A stretch of DNA of 33,703 nt. Source: Conidiobolus incongruus B7586 (lineage: Eukaryota > Entomophthoromycota > Entomophthoromycetes > Entomophthorales > Conidiobolaceae). A program made the translations under genes and the position numbers. The stretch covers positions 1 to 33,703 of the forward strand of contig JNEM01015531.1 in the NCBI GenBank assembly GCA_000697335.1. Reading direction: 5' to 3'. The notes under the pieces were generated by a model, which saw nothing but the letters and a program-made list of their open reading frames with translations, was not told the origin of the DNA and made no database searches. The first letter of the stretch is position 1. Every line of letters begins with the position of its first letter. Shown here piece after piece: positions 23,455 to 33,703 of this stretch.

Positions 23455-25100
23455 CTACAAATATAAACCTTCAGGTGTGCCGTCATTCTTACGATACAAG
23501 ACCTTTTCACGAGCCTTCTTCAAGTCATCAGCCTTGACCTTCATTCTGCGTTCTCTTAAAGCCAAGAGACCAGCTTCGGTACATATGGCCTTGATGTCAG
23601 CACCAGAAAGATCATCCTTGGAGAGGACAAATTCTTCCAAGTCGACATCATCTGCAAGGGTCATTTTACTAGTATGAATACCGAAAATTCTCCTCTTAGT
23701 CTTGATATCGGGGAGAGGGAATTCGATCTTACGATCAATACGACCTGGACGAATAAGAGCAGGATCTAAGGATTCAATGCGGTTAGTGGCCATAATAACT
23801 TTGACATCACCACGTGCATCGAAACCGTCAAGCTGATTAAGTAATTCTAACATAGTTCTTTGGATTTCACGTTCACCTCCAGAGTTGGAATCATAGCGCT
23901 TAGTACCGACTGCGTCAATTTCGTCAATAAAAACGATACTAGGAGCATGTTCTTCTGCAACTCTGAAAATTTCACGAACAAGTTTTGGACCATCACCCAA
24001 ATATTTTTGAATAAGTTCAGAACCCACAACACGAAGGAAGGTTGCTGAAGTTTGGTTGGCGACTGCCTTGGCTAAAAGGGTTTTACCAGTACCAGGCACA
24101 CCATACAAGATAACACCTTTAGGAGGCTTAACACCCATTTCTTCATAAAGTTCAGGATGAGTAAGAGGTAATTCAACAGATTCTTTGATTTCTTGAATTT
24201 GTTGTTCTAAACCACCAATATCTGCATAAGATTCAGTTGGTGCTTTATCTAATTTCATAACTGTAACAGCGGGATCAGTATCATCAGCTAATACACCAAT
24301 AACTGACATAGTCTAAAAATATAATTAATATATTTACAATTATACAATACAATTTAATATTACCTTATGATGAAGTAAAATAGAACAGCCTGGTTCAAGA
24401 GAATCTTTATCTACGAATGATAAAATATTGACATAATATTCAGGACCAGTAGCAGAAGAGACGATAGCATGGTCATCATCAATAATTTCTTCAAGAGTAC
24501 CTACTCCCATTGGAGTACCTCTCAAGTCATCTAAACGAATACGCTCTTCCTATATAAATTATTAATTTACTTAAATTAATAATTTATTTAAATTAAAAAT
24601 TACCTCATGTTTTTCATCTTGAGGTTTTAAAATTTCTTGAGTATGAACAAATTCGTCTTCCATCAACAAATAATCCTTAATACGTTCTAATTTTAGTAAC
24701 TTTAGTCTGCAACGAGTAGTAGGGGTGACTATAAATAAAAAAAATTAGTTAAATTGGAAAATTTGGATGATGTAAAATAAACAAGTTACCAGTTGGAATT
24801 TTATTAATAGTGTCAGCTCCCTTCTTCTTCTTTTTACCTACACGAGTAGGCAAAGGAGGTTCCCACTTCTTCTTCTTTTGGGTATCCTAAATTATTATAA
24901 ATTTAATTTTTTTTTTTAAAAAAAAAATAAAAATATAATATTTTTATTTTTACTTTATTCTTCTTTTTATCAGAACCATCAGGAAATTCAGGTAAACCAC
25001 CAGATTGAGAATTACCCTATAATAATATAATAAATAAAATTAAATATTTTTTTATATATAAAAATTTAATAATATTATATAACTAAATATAATTTACCAT
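23455..25100 (-). CDS. RPT2: 26S proteasome regulatory ATPase Rpt2 (PSMC1, S4), six coding exons
   Basis: AAA+ ATPase of the proteasome base; it unfolds substrates and opens the 20S gate. Coding exons (minus): 25100-25098, 25016-24954, 24886-24790, 24728-24604, 24549-24364, 24312-23455; introns are 81, 67, 61, 54 and 51 bp. The product is 443 aa (human 440). The first coding exon is only the ATG, and the next begins GNSQSGG, so Gly2 and the N-myristoylation signal known for Rpt2 are kept. Features: Lys-rich N-terminus, OB-domain region ([16 protein letters not shown]), Walker A GVPGTGKT at 229-236, Walker B IVFIDEID with D288/E289, RPGRIDRK, and the C-terminal LYL (HbYX) motif that docks into the 20S alpha ring. 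The second Walker A residue is Val, where human has Pro and yeast Ala. Identity is certain; the ATG-only exon is strongly supported by MGxSQSGG homology. Confidence 0.97.
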
Positions 25101-26021
25101 TTTAAATTAATTGATTAATAAAAATAGTAATGAAATTTTAATTTTCACTCATTACGTATACCAATGTTAAATGAATTTGGGTTAATGAAAGTCAATTCAA
25201 TTATTATTATGGGATAATTATATTTTTATTAAATATGAGTATATTATTTTTAAAATTAAGATGATTTATTATTGACATATTAATTTATATCGAAAAATAA
25301 ATGAATAATTAATAGATAATATATTATATTGATATCATACTGCTTTCAAAAATTTATAATCAACTGGCATTTAATTAAAATCCAAAAATTATTAACTTAT
25401 AGACTAAATTTAATATGGTATTTGTAATACTCTGAAAACAAGACGGTTTAATTAAATAAATACAAATAATAGTAATTACCCTTAAACAGTGAAAAACCAG
25501 AAAAAAATCTATACGCTTATATTAAATTTGTTAATTCTATTATATTAAATATATATTTATTATACAATCATAGTCATATTAATGTTATATTCATAATTTA
25601 AACAGTAGTGTAAGAATATAGTTAAATTATAATAACATATTATCGGTATAATATTCTAATTCTGTTTTTCATAGTTTTATAGCTTTAAAATATATTCAGA
25701 TTCTCTGTGGTTGATTGATGGTAAGAAGGGAAGTATACAAACGATCAACATTTATAGGGGATGAAGATTGAATAGGGTACAAGAGTTTCTGGAATAGTCA
25801 AATACAGAAGACAAGAATTACATCTGACAAGGTTGGGTACAGGGTTAAAAAGGAGGCCAATAAGTCAGAGCGATGTATCAATTATAAATGAATAAAATTG
25901 GGTGAGAATACTAGATATTTAGTTTTTTCAAGATTCAAGTTTCAATATTTAAAAATATGTATATATATAATAAGGAAGAATGAATATCATTAAAATAATA
26001 AACAGATTAATATTTCTGTTC
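25101..26021. other. Upstream region of RPT2, with a G-rich island
   Basis: 921 bp between the RPT2 start and the stop of the SH3 gene. Most is AT-rich. The part at about 25700-25900 is clearly richer in G on the plus strand and is discussed as a finding. I did not see the yeast Rpn4-type proteasome element GGTGGCAAA. Confidence 0.5.
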
Positions 26022-26551
26022 CTATTCTTGAATTAATTTTACATAATTTTCAGGAATTAAACCCAATTTCTCATCGTTTAAATAGCCAACTAACCAACCT
26101 TCACACTGACGATATTGAATATAGAGTAAGTCATCTTTGCGAAAAGTTATTTCGGAAGGATTCTCAGCATCAAAATCGTATAAAGCTCTAGCCATTCCAT
26201 TAACGTAATTAGGGTCGTCACCCTCTTCTTCATCAGAGTTAGTAGGTTGCCCCCAGTGACGAATGTCATTAGTAGGAAAACCAAAATCTCTGAATTTTAC
26301 AGTTGAATTAGTCCAAAATTCTAAAATAATAAAAGTTAACTTATGATAAAAATAAACTTGTAAGGATTATTACCTTCACGGTACTTTTCCTTTAATATTA
26401 AATTATTAAAAAGATAATTAGTAAATAAAAAGAATTAAAAAAAATAAAATAAACTTACAGTTTGAGTTTCTTTATCCAAAGAGTTATTATTAGTTACTCC
26501 ATCATTAGATTGAGATTCAGTATTAGTAACTTTATCAACATTTCCATTCAT
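26022..26551 (-). CDS. NBP2: Small SH3 adaptor, Nbp2/Skb5-like, three exons
   Basis: Exons (minus): 26551-26459, 26389-26374 and 26320-26022; introns are 69 and 53 bp. The product is 135 aa. Exon 2 is a microexon of 16 nt encoding EKYRE plus one base. The N-terminal 35 residues are polar. A conserved-looking FRDFGFPTNDIRHWG block lies at 46-60 and an acidic patch at 65-72. One SH3 domain fills 80-133 (ALYDF, GWLVGY, GLIPENYV) and has the complete ligand pocket: Y84, W112, P126, Y129. The GWLV...GLIPE pattern and a C-terminal SH3 with little after it resemble yeast Nbp2 and fission yeast Skb5, adaptors that link phosphatases or PAK kinases to cell-wall and polarity MAPK signalling. SH3 is certain; orthology is likely but unproven. 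A CCAAT box lies at 26749-26753, about 200 bp upstream. Confidence 0.85.
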
Positions 26552-28592
26552 CTTGGTGATACTGAATATAAGATAGTTAGATAGATAGGTAGTTGATGTC
26601 AAAGGTTAAATAGTTATAAATCGATTGATTGTATGAATTGAAATAAAAACAAGATATTACAATAATAAATTAATAATAACAATAAAAAGTTGATAAACAA
26701 ATATAATATTTATAAATTAGATTGAAATGACTTAGGGGAAAATTGAAACCAATCAAAATTTCTCACTATAATTAAATTTGAAACTCGCATTATTAGTTAA
26801 GAAACTCAAATTAACCCATAATTACATCTGAAAACTATTTTTAGTTTTATAAGTTTATTAAAAAGGACTGGTAAATTGAATCACTTAATTTTTCTTAATA
26901 TTAAATTTTATTTGATCATTCTTAAATTATGTCCTATATGTAGATTATTGAATAATATCAATGTCAGTGTTAATTTGATTTTTGCTATATTAAATATAAA
27001 ATAATCTTTCATTATTTGTTCATTCTTGAGAAATTGATTTTTACTTAATGGTATAACTTTTCAAAACAATAATATATACATTCTTATATCAAATAATGGT
27101 TCTGACTATAAGTAACAATATTCACTTTAATTATTATAATAACTCTATGGATTAATAGATTATCCTTTTACTTATTATTTAATAAATTAATTTGAAAATA
27201 TATATTGATTAATATTGGTTTGTTATAAAATTAATTATACCAACTAATGCACCATTATATTTACTTATTTAATATTTTTTATTGGCTTAAAATCAATGAA
27301 GTTCATTTTTTGTATTAAATAGTACTTAGATATTTTATAATAAAAGTTTTAAAAATATATTTGAGAAAAAAAAATTCTCATTTAAATTCTCATTTTATTA
27401 TTAAATGAAAAAGTTAAAAATTTTATGAAAATTATAATAAATTTATATAAATAATATTTGGTAGAGTTTAAGCTTATAAATTAAAGTTTTATATAACACA
27501 CAATTTTTAAATAAAGCATTAAAAGCTAATGCTTGGTATGTATTCAAATTATGAAGTGCTAATTTTAATAAAGTGATTGTTATAACATATATCTGGCAGA
27601 GTCACATTTTAAATAAACATATCACATGGATTAAATTATCATTTAGAAAAGTTGATAAGTGATTAGAAATTAGATAATCTCATTTACATGATAGGTTGAA
27701 TTTTAAATGAAATAATTATTTAGACAAAAGAATGATTTTAATTAAAAGATAATTTCAAAAAAGAAAATAATAAATTGAACTTGAATTGATTCTCACAATT
27801 ATCTTCAAATATTGATGAAAATTGATTGATGTTTGTGAGTATAAAGTTCCTAAGAGTTTTTGGTTAAATTATTAACATAATATTATTAAAAGTATGTCAT
27901 ATTGAAAGCTAAATATAATTGAACCGATAATACTTGGCAACAAATTTTGACCAAAGTGAAGTATTGGTAACTTAATTGATTTTTTATAGTGTTTACTGTG
28001 GTCAGTCTATAAAATCATATTTATAATCATATATTGGCTAATGGTTACTAGTAAATAAACTTCAAAATACATATTTATATATAGCTTTGAATGAACATGA
28101 ATGAACAAAACATTTTAATTAAGTTTTTAAAAATAGTGAAATTTTAATCAAATTGAATGTAAAAGAAAAAAATTATTTTATAAACGTTTTGAAAAATTGT
28201 TCAAAAAAAGATTTGAATAATATCATCATGCTCACATACCTTAAATTTTTTTAAGCAAAAGCTGATTTAAATTTGAATATATTTTTGATTTTGAGCTTTG
28301 TAATATAAAAGTATTTTAAAAATTCAATAAAATATAATATTTTATGAATCATATTAAAATGTTTAAAAATATTTTGATATTGAAACTTTAAAAAATAATT
28401 ATTTAATTAGTCAGCGAACATCTTGTTGAGGTAAAGGAGACTTATTATATATCAAAGAAGTCGTTGAAACTTATCATCAAAAAATAGTCCTTAGAAAATA
28501 AATTTAGACGAACAAACTACAAACCAAAGTTAATTATATATATGATTGAGTAAAATAGTTATAATACAAGTTTATTTATTAGTTATAACATA
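26552..28592. other. AT-rich intergenic region, about 2 kb
   Basis: No gene seen on either strand. The 200 bp next to the SH3 gene probably hold its promoter, including CCAAT at 26749-26753. A hairpin lies at 27514-27534. The end near 28500-28592 is the likely 3' flank of the Spc19-like gene. Confidence 0.6.
27514..27534. repeat. Short perfect hairpin, 8-bp arms
   Basis: AAGCATTA, five-base loop, TAATGCTT. It is isolated in AT-rich DNA, with no U-run or ORF context that suggests a defined role. Confidence 0.4.
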
Positions 28593-29490
28593 TCATTTTT
28601 TCATAGATTGAATGGCTCTTTGTTTGTGACTCAAATCATTCTGTAATCTTCGAATTTGATTTTCTAATTCTTGTATTTCATTGTAATTCATTTGATTTAT
28701 CGAGTCAATACTATAAGCGTTCTAAATAATATATTAATTAATTGAATAATATATGTAGTAAATGGACTTACTTGGTCTGGCGTTCTATGATGACTTGCTG
28801 AAGTCTATAAAATTTATAGTTAATACATTTTAACAATTTTATACAAATAAAAATATATTACCAATTGATTCTTTTGCTCTTGTAACTGATTGACCTGCTG
28901 GATTCGTTGCTGAATTTCGATATCAAGCTTATTACTTAATTCTTTCAATTGATTAACAGAGGTAGAAGGCTTATGCTTTTTAGGAGAAGGTGTTAATAAT
29001 TTTTTAGAGCCTGAAGAAGATAAAGGATTCTAATAACTTCAATTAATACCATATAAACAAAATTTAAAATAACAAATTTACTCTTAAATTTAATTTGTCA
29101 TAAATGCTATTAAAATAAATTTGATCTTCTTTAATAGATTGATTTAATTTTTTAATTATTGGTAAATATTTTAAACTTAAATTATTTTTGATATTTTCTA
29201 AATCGTTAGAACTTAATAATTCGTGAGTCTATATTGAATTAATACTAATATAAATATTAAAACAATTATTGAATATGATTAATATTTACTTTTTCAACTC
29301 TACATAATTTATTAATTCTTTCAGATTCTAATTGACTCATTTGTAACATTTCGATTGTCTTATCTACCTGGAAATTATCCAATAAATAAATTAGCTATTG
29401 GTAAATTGAGAATAATATTACATTAAAATTTATACTACTCAAGCTGCCAATACATATTTTAGTATTTTCTTTAATAGATTCTCGATCCAT
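28593..29490 (-). CDS. SPC19: DASH/Dam1 complex subunit Spc19-like, six exons
   Basis: Spc19 is part of the fungal DASH/Dam1 ring that couples kinetochores to microtubules. Exons (minus): 29490-29422, 29367-29290, 29228-29082, 29029-28862, 28804-28772, 28721-28593; introns are 50-61 bp. All are phase 0 and give 207 aa. The N-terminal half follows the Spc19 pattern: CIGSLSSINFNVDKTIEML, then RVEKTHELLSSNDLENIKNNL (about 46-66, split by the second intron after RVEK), then YLPIIKKLNQSI and a second coiled coil. The linker is Ser/Pro-rich (LTPSPKKHKPS). The C-terminus LENQIRRLQNDLSHKQRAI matches the short terminal coiled coil of Spc19. The protein is longer than yeast Spc19 (about 165 aa), mostly because of the linker. 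The family call rests on pattern recall and is fairly likely; the gene model is solid. Confidence 0.68.
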
Positions 29491-30070
29491 TTTTATTAAT
29501 ATGGCGGCTTTTAGTTAAATCAAATTATTTGGGGATTTGTATATAAAATCAAGTTGAATCAACCTGTTTATATATATACTTAATTATTTCTTTTTATGGG
29601 ATGTTATAATAATATTTAAAATTTATTGTACTTTATTTATAGTATATCGTGGTAAAATGCATATATGTAAATTATTGATTATCAAGTTAGATTAGATTAA
29701 AATATTAAGTAGGATATATAATGATATGTAATAATAATTAGATCAGTATAAAATTTATCCTTTAATAAATATATGTAGAGTTGAAAAGTTAAATTAGTTC
29801 ATATATAAGTTCTTAATTTATAAATGAATGAAATGAAAAAAAATTAGGATTATGAAATTGTAATAAGCAAAGTGATAAATTGAAATAAAATATAAATCCA
29901 GTGGACTTTAAAAGGAAGTTTTAATCGTATGAAAGTTTGATTATTCCAAACAATTACAAAGGAGTTTATGCAATAAACCCTTCACCAAGGAAGGATGGAA
30001 TTTGATAATACAATAGTTCAAATAAAAAAATTGAGAATATGATTAAATATTAGCATTATACAAGTCATCT
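29491..30070. other. Spacer between the caprin-like gene and SPC19
   Basis: 580 bp serving as the 3' flank of the caprin-like gene and the promoter of the Spc19-like gene. AT-rich, with no ORF. A GC-rich spot GGCGGC at about 29513-29518 sits just above the Spc19 start. Confidence 0.55.
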
Positions 30071-31916
30071 CTAATGCTGATAACCAGAGTTGGGATTCTG
30101 AGGGATCATACCATCATAACCATCCCTAGGTCCGCGGTAACCACCACCATAAGCGCGTGAATTATGGTTTCTAGGGTTGCGGAAAGCGTTTTGGTTACCG
30201 TTGTAGCCATAGTGACTAGGGTTAGATTTGGGATGACCACCAGCATTGGGAGGAGATTGGTTTTGGCTCCAGTTAGGGCGGTTGCGATATTTATCGGGGT
30301 TAGTACGGTATTGATTATTGGCACCAATGTTGCCATTGGAGTCATAGTTATTTTCATATTGATTATAATTGCGGTAATCTGTTTTACCAGCGTAATTAGA
30401 ATTGTTGTTACGTCTATAATCACGATTTGGACGACGAGACCAGTTACGTTGACCATCATTGAAAGCTGTATTATCTTGATCATTTTGAGGAGGGATGTCA
30501 TTAGAATGAGGATGTTGAGCGGAATAAGGATCTGTGGGTGGCTGATTCATGAGAACTGAAAGTGGGTTTTCAAAACCGGATTGAGATACTAATGGCACAT
30601 CATTACCATTATCAGCGGATGGAAATTGTTGGTAAGGATCTGGTTTATAGTTAATTTGATCTTGGTATTGACCCCATTGGTCATTGTTGTAGTTGACATC
30701 GTTAGTATATTGCTGAGGCTCAGGGAAAGCAGTGTGAGGTTGTTCTTGAGTCCCCTGAGTTTCTTGAAGAACTGGCTGCTCAGGTTCTTCTACTTGTTGA
30801 TTATTATCAAGGATTTCTGAAGCAGTCATAAAATTGAAACCTCCAGGAGGACGGGAAACTGTAGTGTAAACTTGAATCTCTTTTTCAACAGGTTGAGCAG
30901 GTTGTTGAACAGTTTCAAACTGATACTGATGTTCATGATCACCATTTTCTTGAGGAGGTAAAGAATTTAATTCAGAGATAGATGACACAACTTTATGAAC
31001 TTGTTCATAGGTAACAGGGTATTCCTCAGAGATATTTTCAGTAGATTGAGAAGAGAGCTTTTGCAAGTGTTCAACAACAGCTTGACGTCCTTCAGGTCTT
31101 TGAAAGTCGCCAGAGAGAACAACAGAGCGGAAAAGTTCTAATGACTGATAATCACTGGGTGAGATAGGCAAGGATTTATTAAAGTAGGTGCTAAGAAGAG
31201 ATGAAAAGAAGTTTAATGCTTGGAATAGCTCAGGATTTTCGAAATTCTAAAATAAGAAAAAAAATAAATGAATAAAGTCAAATATATAAACGATAGGAAA
31301 TTACCTTGTCATCAGCAATCACATCTTGGTTAACAGTATCAGTCTCGGGTTGAGCATCGTTCTGAGCTTCGGGTTCAGGCTGAGTTTCAACAGGGGCTTC
31401 TTCAACTTTGGCTTGCTCAAAAGTTTCTTCTTCTTTTTTGGGTTCTTCTTCTTCCTTTTCTTCAACAGGAGGCTAATAATAAAAATAATTTAAAAATATG
31501 AATTTCTTTTATAAATTTAAAATAAATACGTTTTTGCTAATATGAACCAAGTTATCAAAAATTTCAGTAAGTTCTTTCATAGAAACTAAAACTTCAGGCT
31601 TTTTAGCTAATACAGCCTTTTGTTCTTCGTTAATTTCATGAGGAGCTAGGGATTTTACTTTTTCTTCCATTTTTTCAATTTTTTGCTAAATATCAATTAG
31701 ATTAATGATAATAATATTTTACAAAATACCTACCATTCTCTTTCTTAATGCTCTCAAGCGTTTTGCTACATGCTCGACATAGGGGTTAAGACTTTTGGCC
31801 TCAGCTATATCAATGGACAATTTGGGGATTGCATCTTCAGATTTTTTGTGATCTGGGGTAGTGACATGAGCTAAGGAAGTAGCTCTAGGCTTTTTAGCGT
31901 TCTTTGAGTTGGCCAT
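30071..31916 (-). CDS. CAPRIN: Caprin-family RNA-binding / stress-granule protein, four exons
   Basis: Caprins bind mRNA and the NTF2-like domain of G3BP and act in mRNP and stress-granule assembly in the cytoplasm. Exons (minus): 31916-31734, 31685-31530, 31472-31305, 31246-30071; introns are 48, 57 and 58 bp, all phase 0. The product is 560 aa. Residues 44-113 match the caprin HR1 helix (AKRLRALRKRM, KIEKMEEKVKSLAP, INEEQKAVLAKKPEV). An acidic Glu/Pro insert fills 114-169. Residues about 170-260 resemble the caprin dimerisation region (LELFRSVVLSGDF, VTYEQVHKVVSSI). GFNFMTASEILDN at 305-317 resembles the G3BP-binding motif of human Caprin-1 (YNFIQDSMLDFEN). The C-terminal 125 residues are Asn/Arg/Tyr/Gly-rich and end with GYRGPRDGYDG and NPNSGYQ, as in caprin. 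A CCAAT box lies 228 bp upstream (32144-32148). The start ATG is the first in the exon. Confidence 0.82.
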
Positions 31917-33703
31917 AATATTTTAGAAATATTTAGTTAGATATAAAAATGGTATATTTTTATAATTGACAACAGTCGAAAAATAAGATGGTTAGATGTT
32001 GTGGGGATTGATAATTGAAAGGGATGAGGTTTAGGATTCAAATTTAAAGCGAATTTTGTGATTAGATAATTTATGGTTGCATCACCAACTTTTTTCATTC
32101 AACAAAAAATTGCAATCAAAAAATTTTAATTTGTGTTACTTGGCCAATAAAACGAAAATGCATTATATTTTGAATAAGATCTGTTGAATTGCATTTATTA
32201 AATGTAATGATCACAATTACATAATATTGTTTATTACATTGATTATACCTACATATTTCCAGACAAGGTTACTAATCTATGAATTATAAATTTTTTAAAT
32301 AATTTTATATAATTTAACATTAGTTCAAAAGATTCCTGTGCAAAATATAAAAATGAATATTACATAAGAGAATATTAGCTTGAAATAATATAAAACTCCT
32401 AATTCATTTTAATTTAAAATAATTAAAATAATCGCCATTTTGTGTTCAATAATATTCCATACTATCAAATACACAATTCGAAAATATTACAAAATTCTAA
32501 TTCATGTTTGCTTTTTGATATATGGATAGATCACAAGATCACAAATTTTGAAATCAGTTATGTAATAAACAATCTATTTGTTTTTTTTTCAAATTTATAA
32601 TCTAATTCAAAATTGCCATATAATATATTTAATTATTTAAACCCTTGAATAGATTTGAAAAAAGCCAAAATTAGATCAATCAATTAGATACTATCAAGTT
32701 TTTTCTCTTTTTTCATGAAGAAGATATATTATTGATTATATTGTTATATTCAATGATATTTTATATCTAATTGATGCAAAAGATTATACCATTTACTATC
32801 AATTTATTAAAGTTTAAATACCAATGGATTATTATATAATAATGCCATTATTTTTTTAAAGTATACATTTTAACAATTGATTATGTATTATATTGAATAA
32901 TAAAAGATACACTGTATTTTCTGAAAGATCTATATAATAACATTAAATAAGCTTAACAAAAAAATTTAATGAAAGTGAACTCTTATTTTTGATAATATTA
33001 CTACCAAAATTAAGCAATGGCATAATTTAAATCAAAATTAAATAAAATTATTAGTATGAGGTTTATAAAAATTAGTACATAATAAAAAATTATTATAATC
33101 TTTCTTTATTAATAACCCTTCCATACTTTTGGCAAATTTCTAATATTTTAAAGATAATTTCTTTAAAGACTAAAATTAATTTTTCATATATCAATTTAAT
33201 TCTATACAAATTTTTGCCTTATAAGAATATTTTTAATTACCTAAAATAAATATAGTTATAAAAGTTTAATCTAATTATTATTATCAGATATATTAAGTTT
33301 TTTAATTTATATATATATAATCTTTGGTAGTTTTGACTTTATGAATTTTGTATCTATTATATAAAATAATAAATATATTTCTTAAATTATTTTATAAAAA
33401 CATATTAAACTTGTTATTAATTAATTGGATTATAAAAATAAAGTAAAAATACTATATACTATTATAATCTATTATAACAATTAAAATTTATATATAAATA
33501 AAATATTTGTTTAAAAAAATTAATAAAAGGTATTATTTTAATTTAATATTTTATATTCATTATTTTAAAAAAATATATATAAAAATTGATTAATTAATTA
33601 TTGGAATTTATTTTTTACTAATTATTTTTTTACTATATTTTATTAAGTTTTTATAATTATAGCTATATAGTTGATATTTAAGCATTTACTAATTTATTAA
33701 AAA
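31917..33703. other. Upstream region of the caprin-like gene and AT-rich DNA to the window end
   Basis: CCAAT in TTGGCCAATAAAACG at 32144-32148 probably belongs to the caprin-like gene's promoter. Beyond about 32200 the DNA is AT-rich, and no gene, RNA or repeat of note is visible. Confidence 0.6.

Noticed and set aside
30106-30559. Two 131-codon frames overlapping the caprin-like gene
   Set aside because: They are other-frame shadows of the repetitive Asn/Arg/Tyr-rich C-terminus and contain only Ile/Val/Thr runs.
1-33703. Transposons, viral or LTR-type fossils, tRNA genes, CRISPR
   Set aside because: No reverse transcriptase, integrase, transposase or capsid-like peptides, no long terminal repeats and no tRNA B-box with cloverleaf were visible by eye. 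Decayed elements in the deserts cannot be excluded without a repeat library.

Overview
The window looks like nuclear DNA from an AT-rich, early-diverging fungus. The genes carry many short spliceosomal introns (48-81 bp). Their donors are mostly GTAA or GTAT, their acceptors TAG or AG, and many have a CTAAT-like branch sequence. There are no ribosome-binding sites or operons. A Spc19-like DASH kinetochore subunit, a Swi5/Ace2-like three-finger zinc-finger factor and an Nbp2-like SH3 protein point to fungi. A caprin-family protein and the very low GC point away from standard Ascomycota and Basidiomycota. An entomophthoralean or other zoosporic/zygomycete-grade genome is my guess, and it is not proven. 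All gene models below were spliced by eye; every exon joins in frame and every model closes on a stop.

Layout. (1) 61-1490, minus: beta-tubulin, with a CCAAT-rich promoter at about 1540-1880. (2) 1.9-8.7 kb: extremely AT-rich, with no supportable gene. (3) 8.77-13.44 kb, plus: three genes head to tail, namely an SH3+TBC Rab-GAP, the V-ATPase assembly factor Vma22/CCDC115, and a short coiled-coil protein. (4) 13.4-18.5 kb: a second desert, with one promoter-like CCAAT cluster that lacks an obvious gene. (5) 18.88-19.81 kb, plus: intronless Swi5/Ace2-like zinc-finger factor with TATA box and C-rich promoter. (6) 19.8-23.45 kb: desert. (7) 23.45-31.92 kb, minus: four genes, namely Rpt2 of the 26S proteasome, an Nbp2-like SH3 adaptor, a Spc19-like DASH subunit, and a caprin-like RNA-binding protein. 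(8) 31.9 kb to the end: AT-rich, nothing seen.

The genes are housekeeping or regulatory and do not form one pathway. Shared themes are mitosis (tubulin, Spc19, a Swi5/Ace2-like regulator) and protein and organelle homeostasis (Rpt2, Vma22, Rab-GAP). I found no CRISPR array, tRNA, rRNA, recognisable transposon or viral fossil. I did not find a clearly new biological system. The best leads are a fungal caprin that seems to keep the G3BP-binding motif, a proteasome gene whose first coding exon is only the ATG, a 16-nt microexon, a Rab-GAP with a degenerate SH3 domain, and two gene-like islands without a supportable gene.
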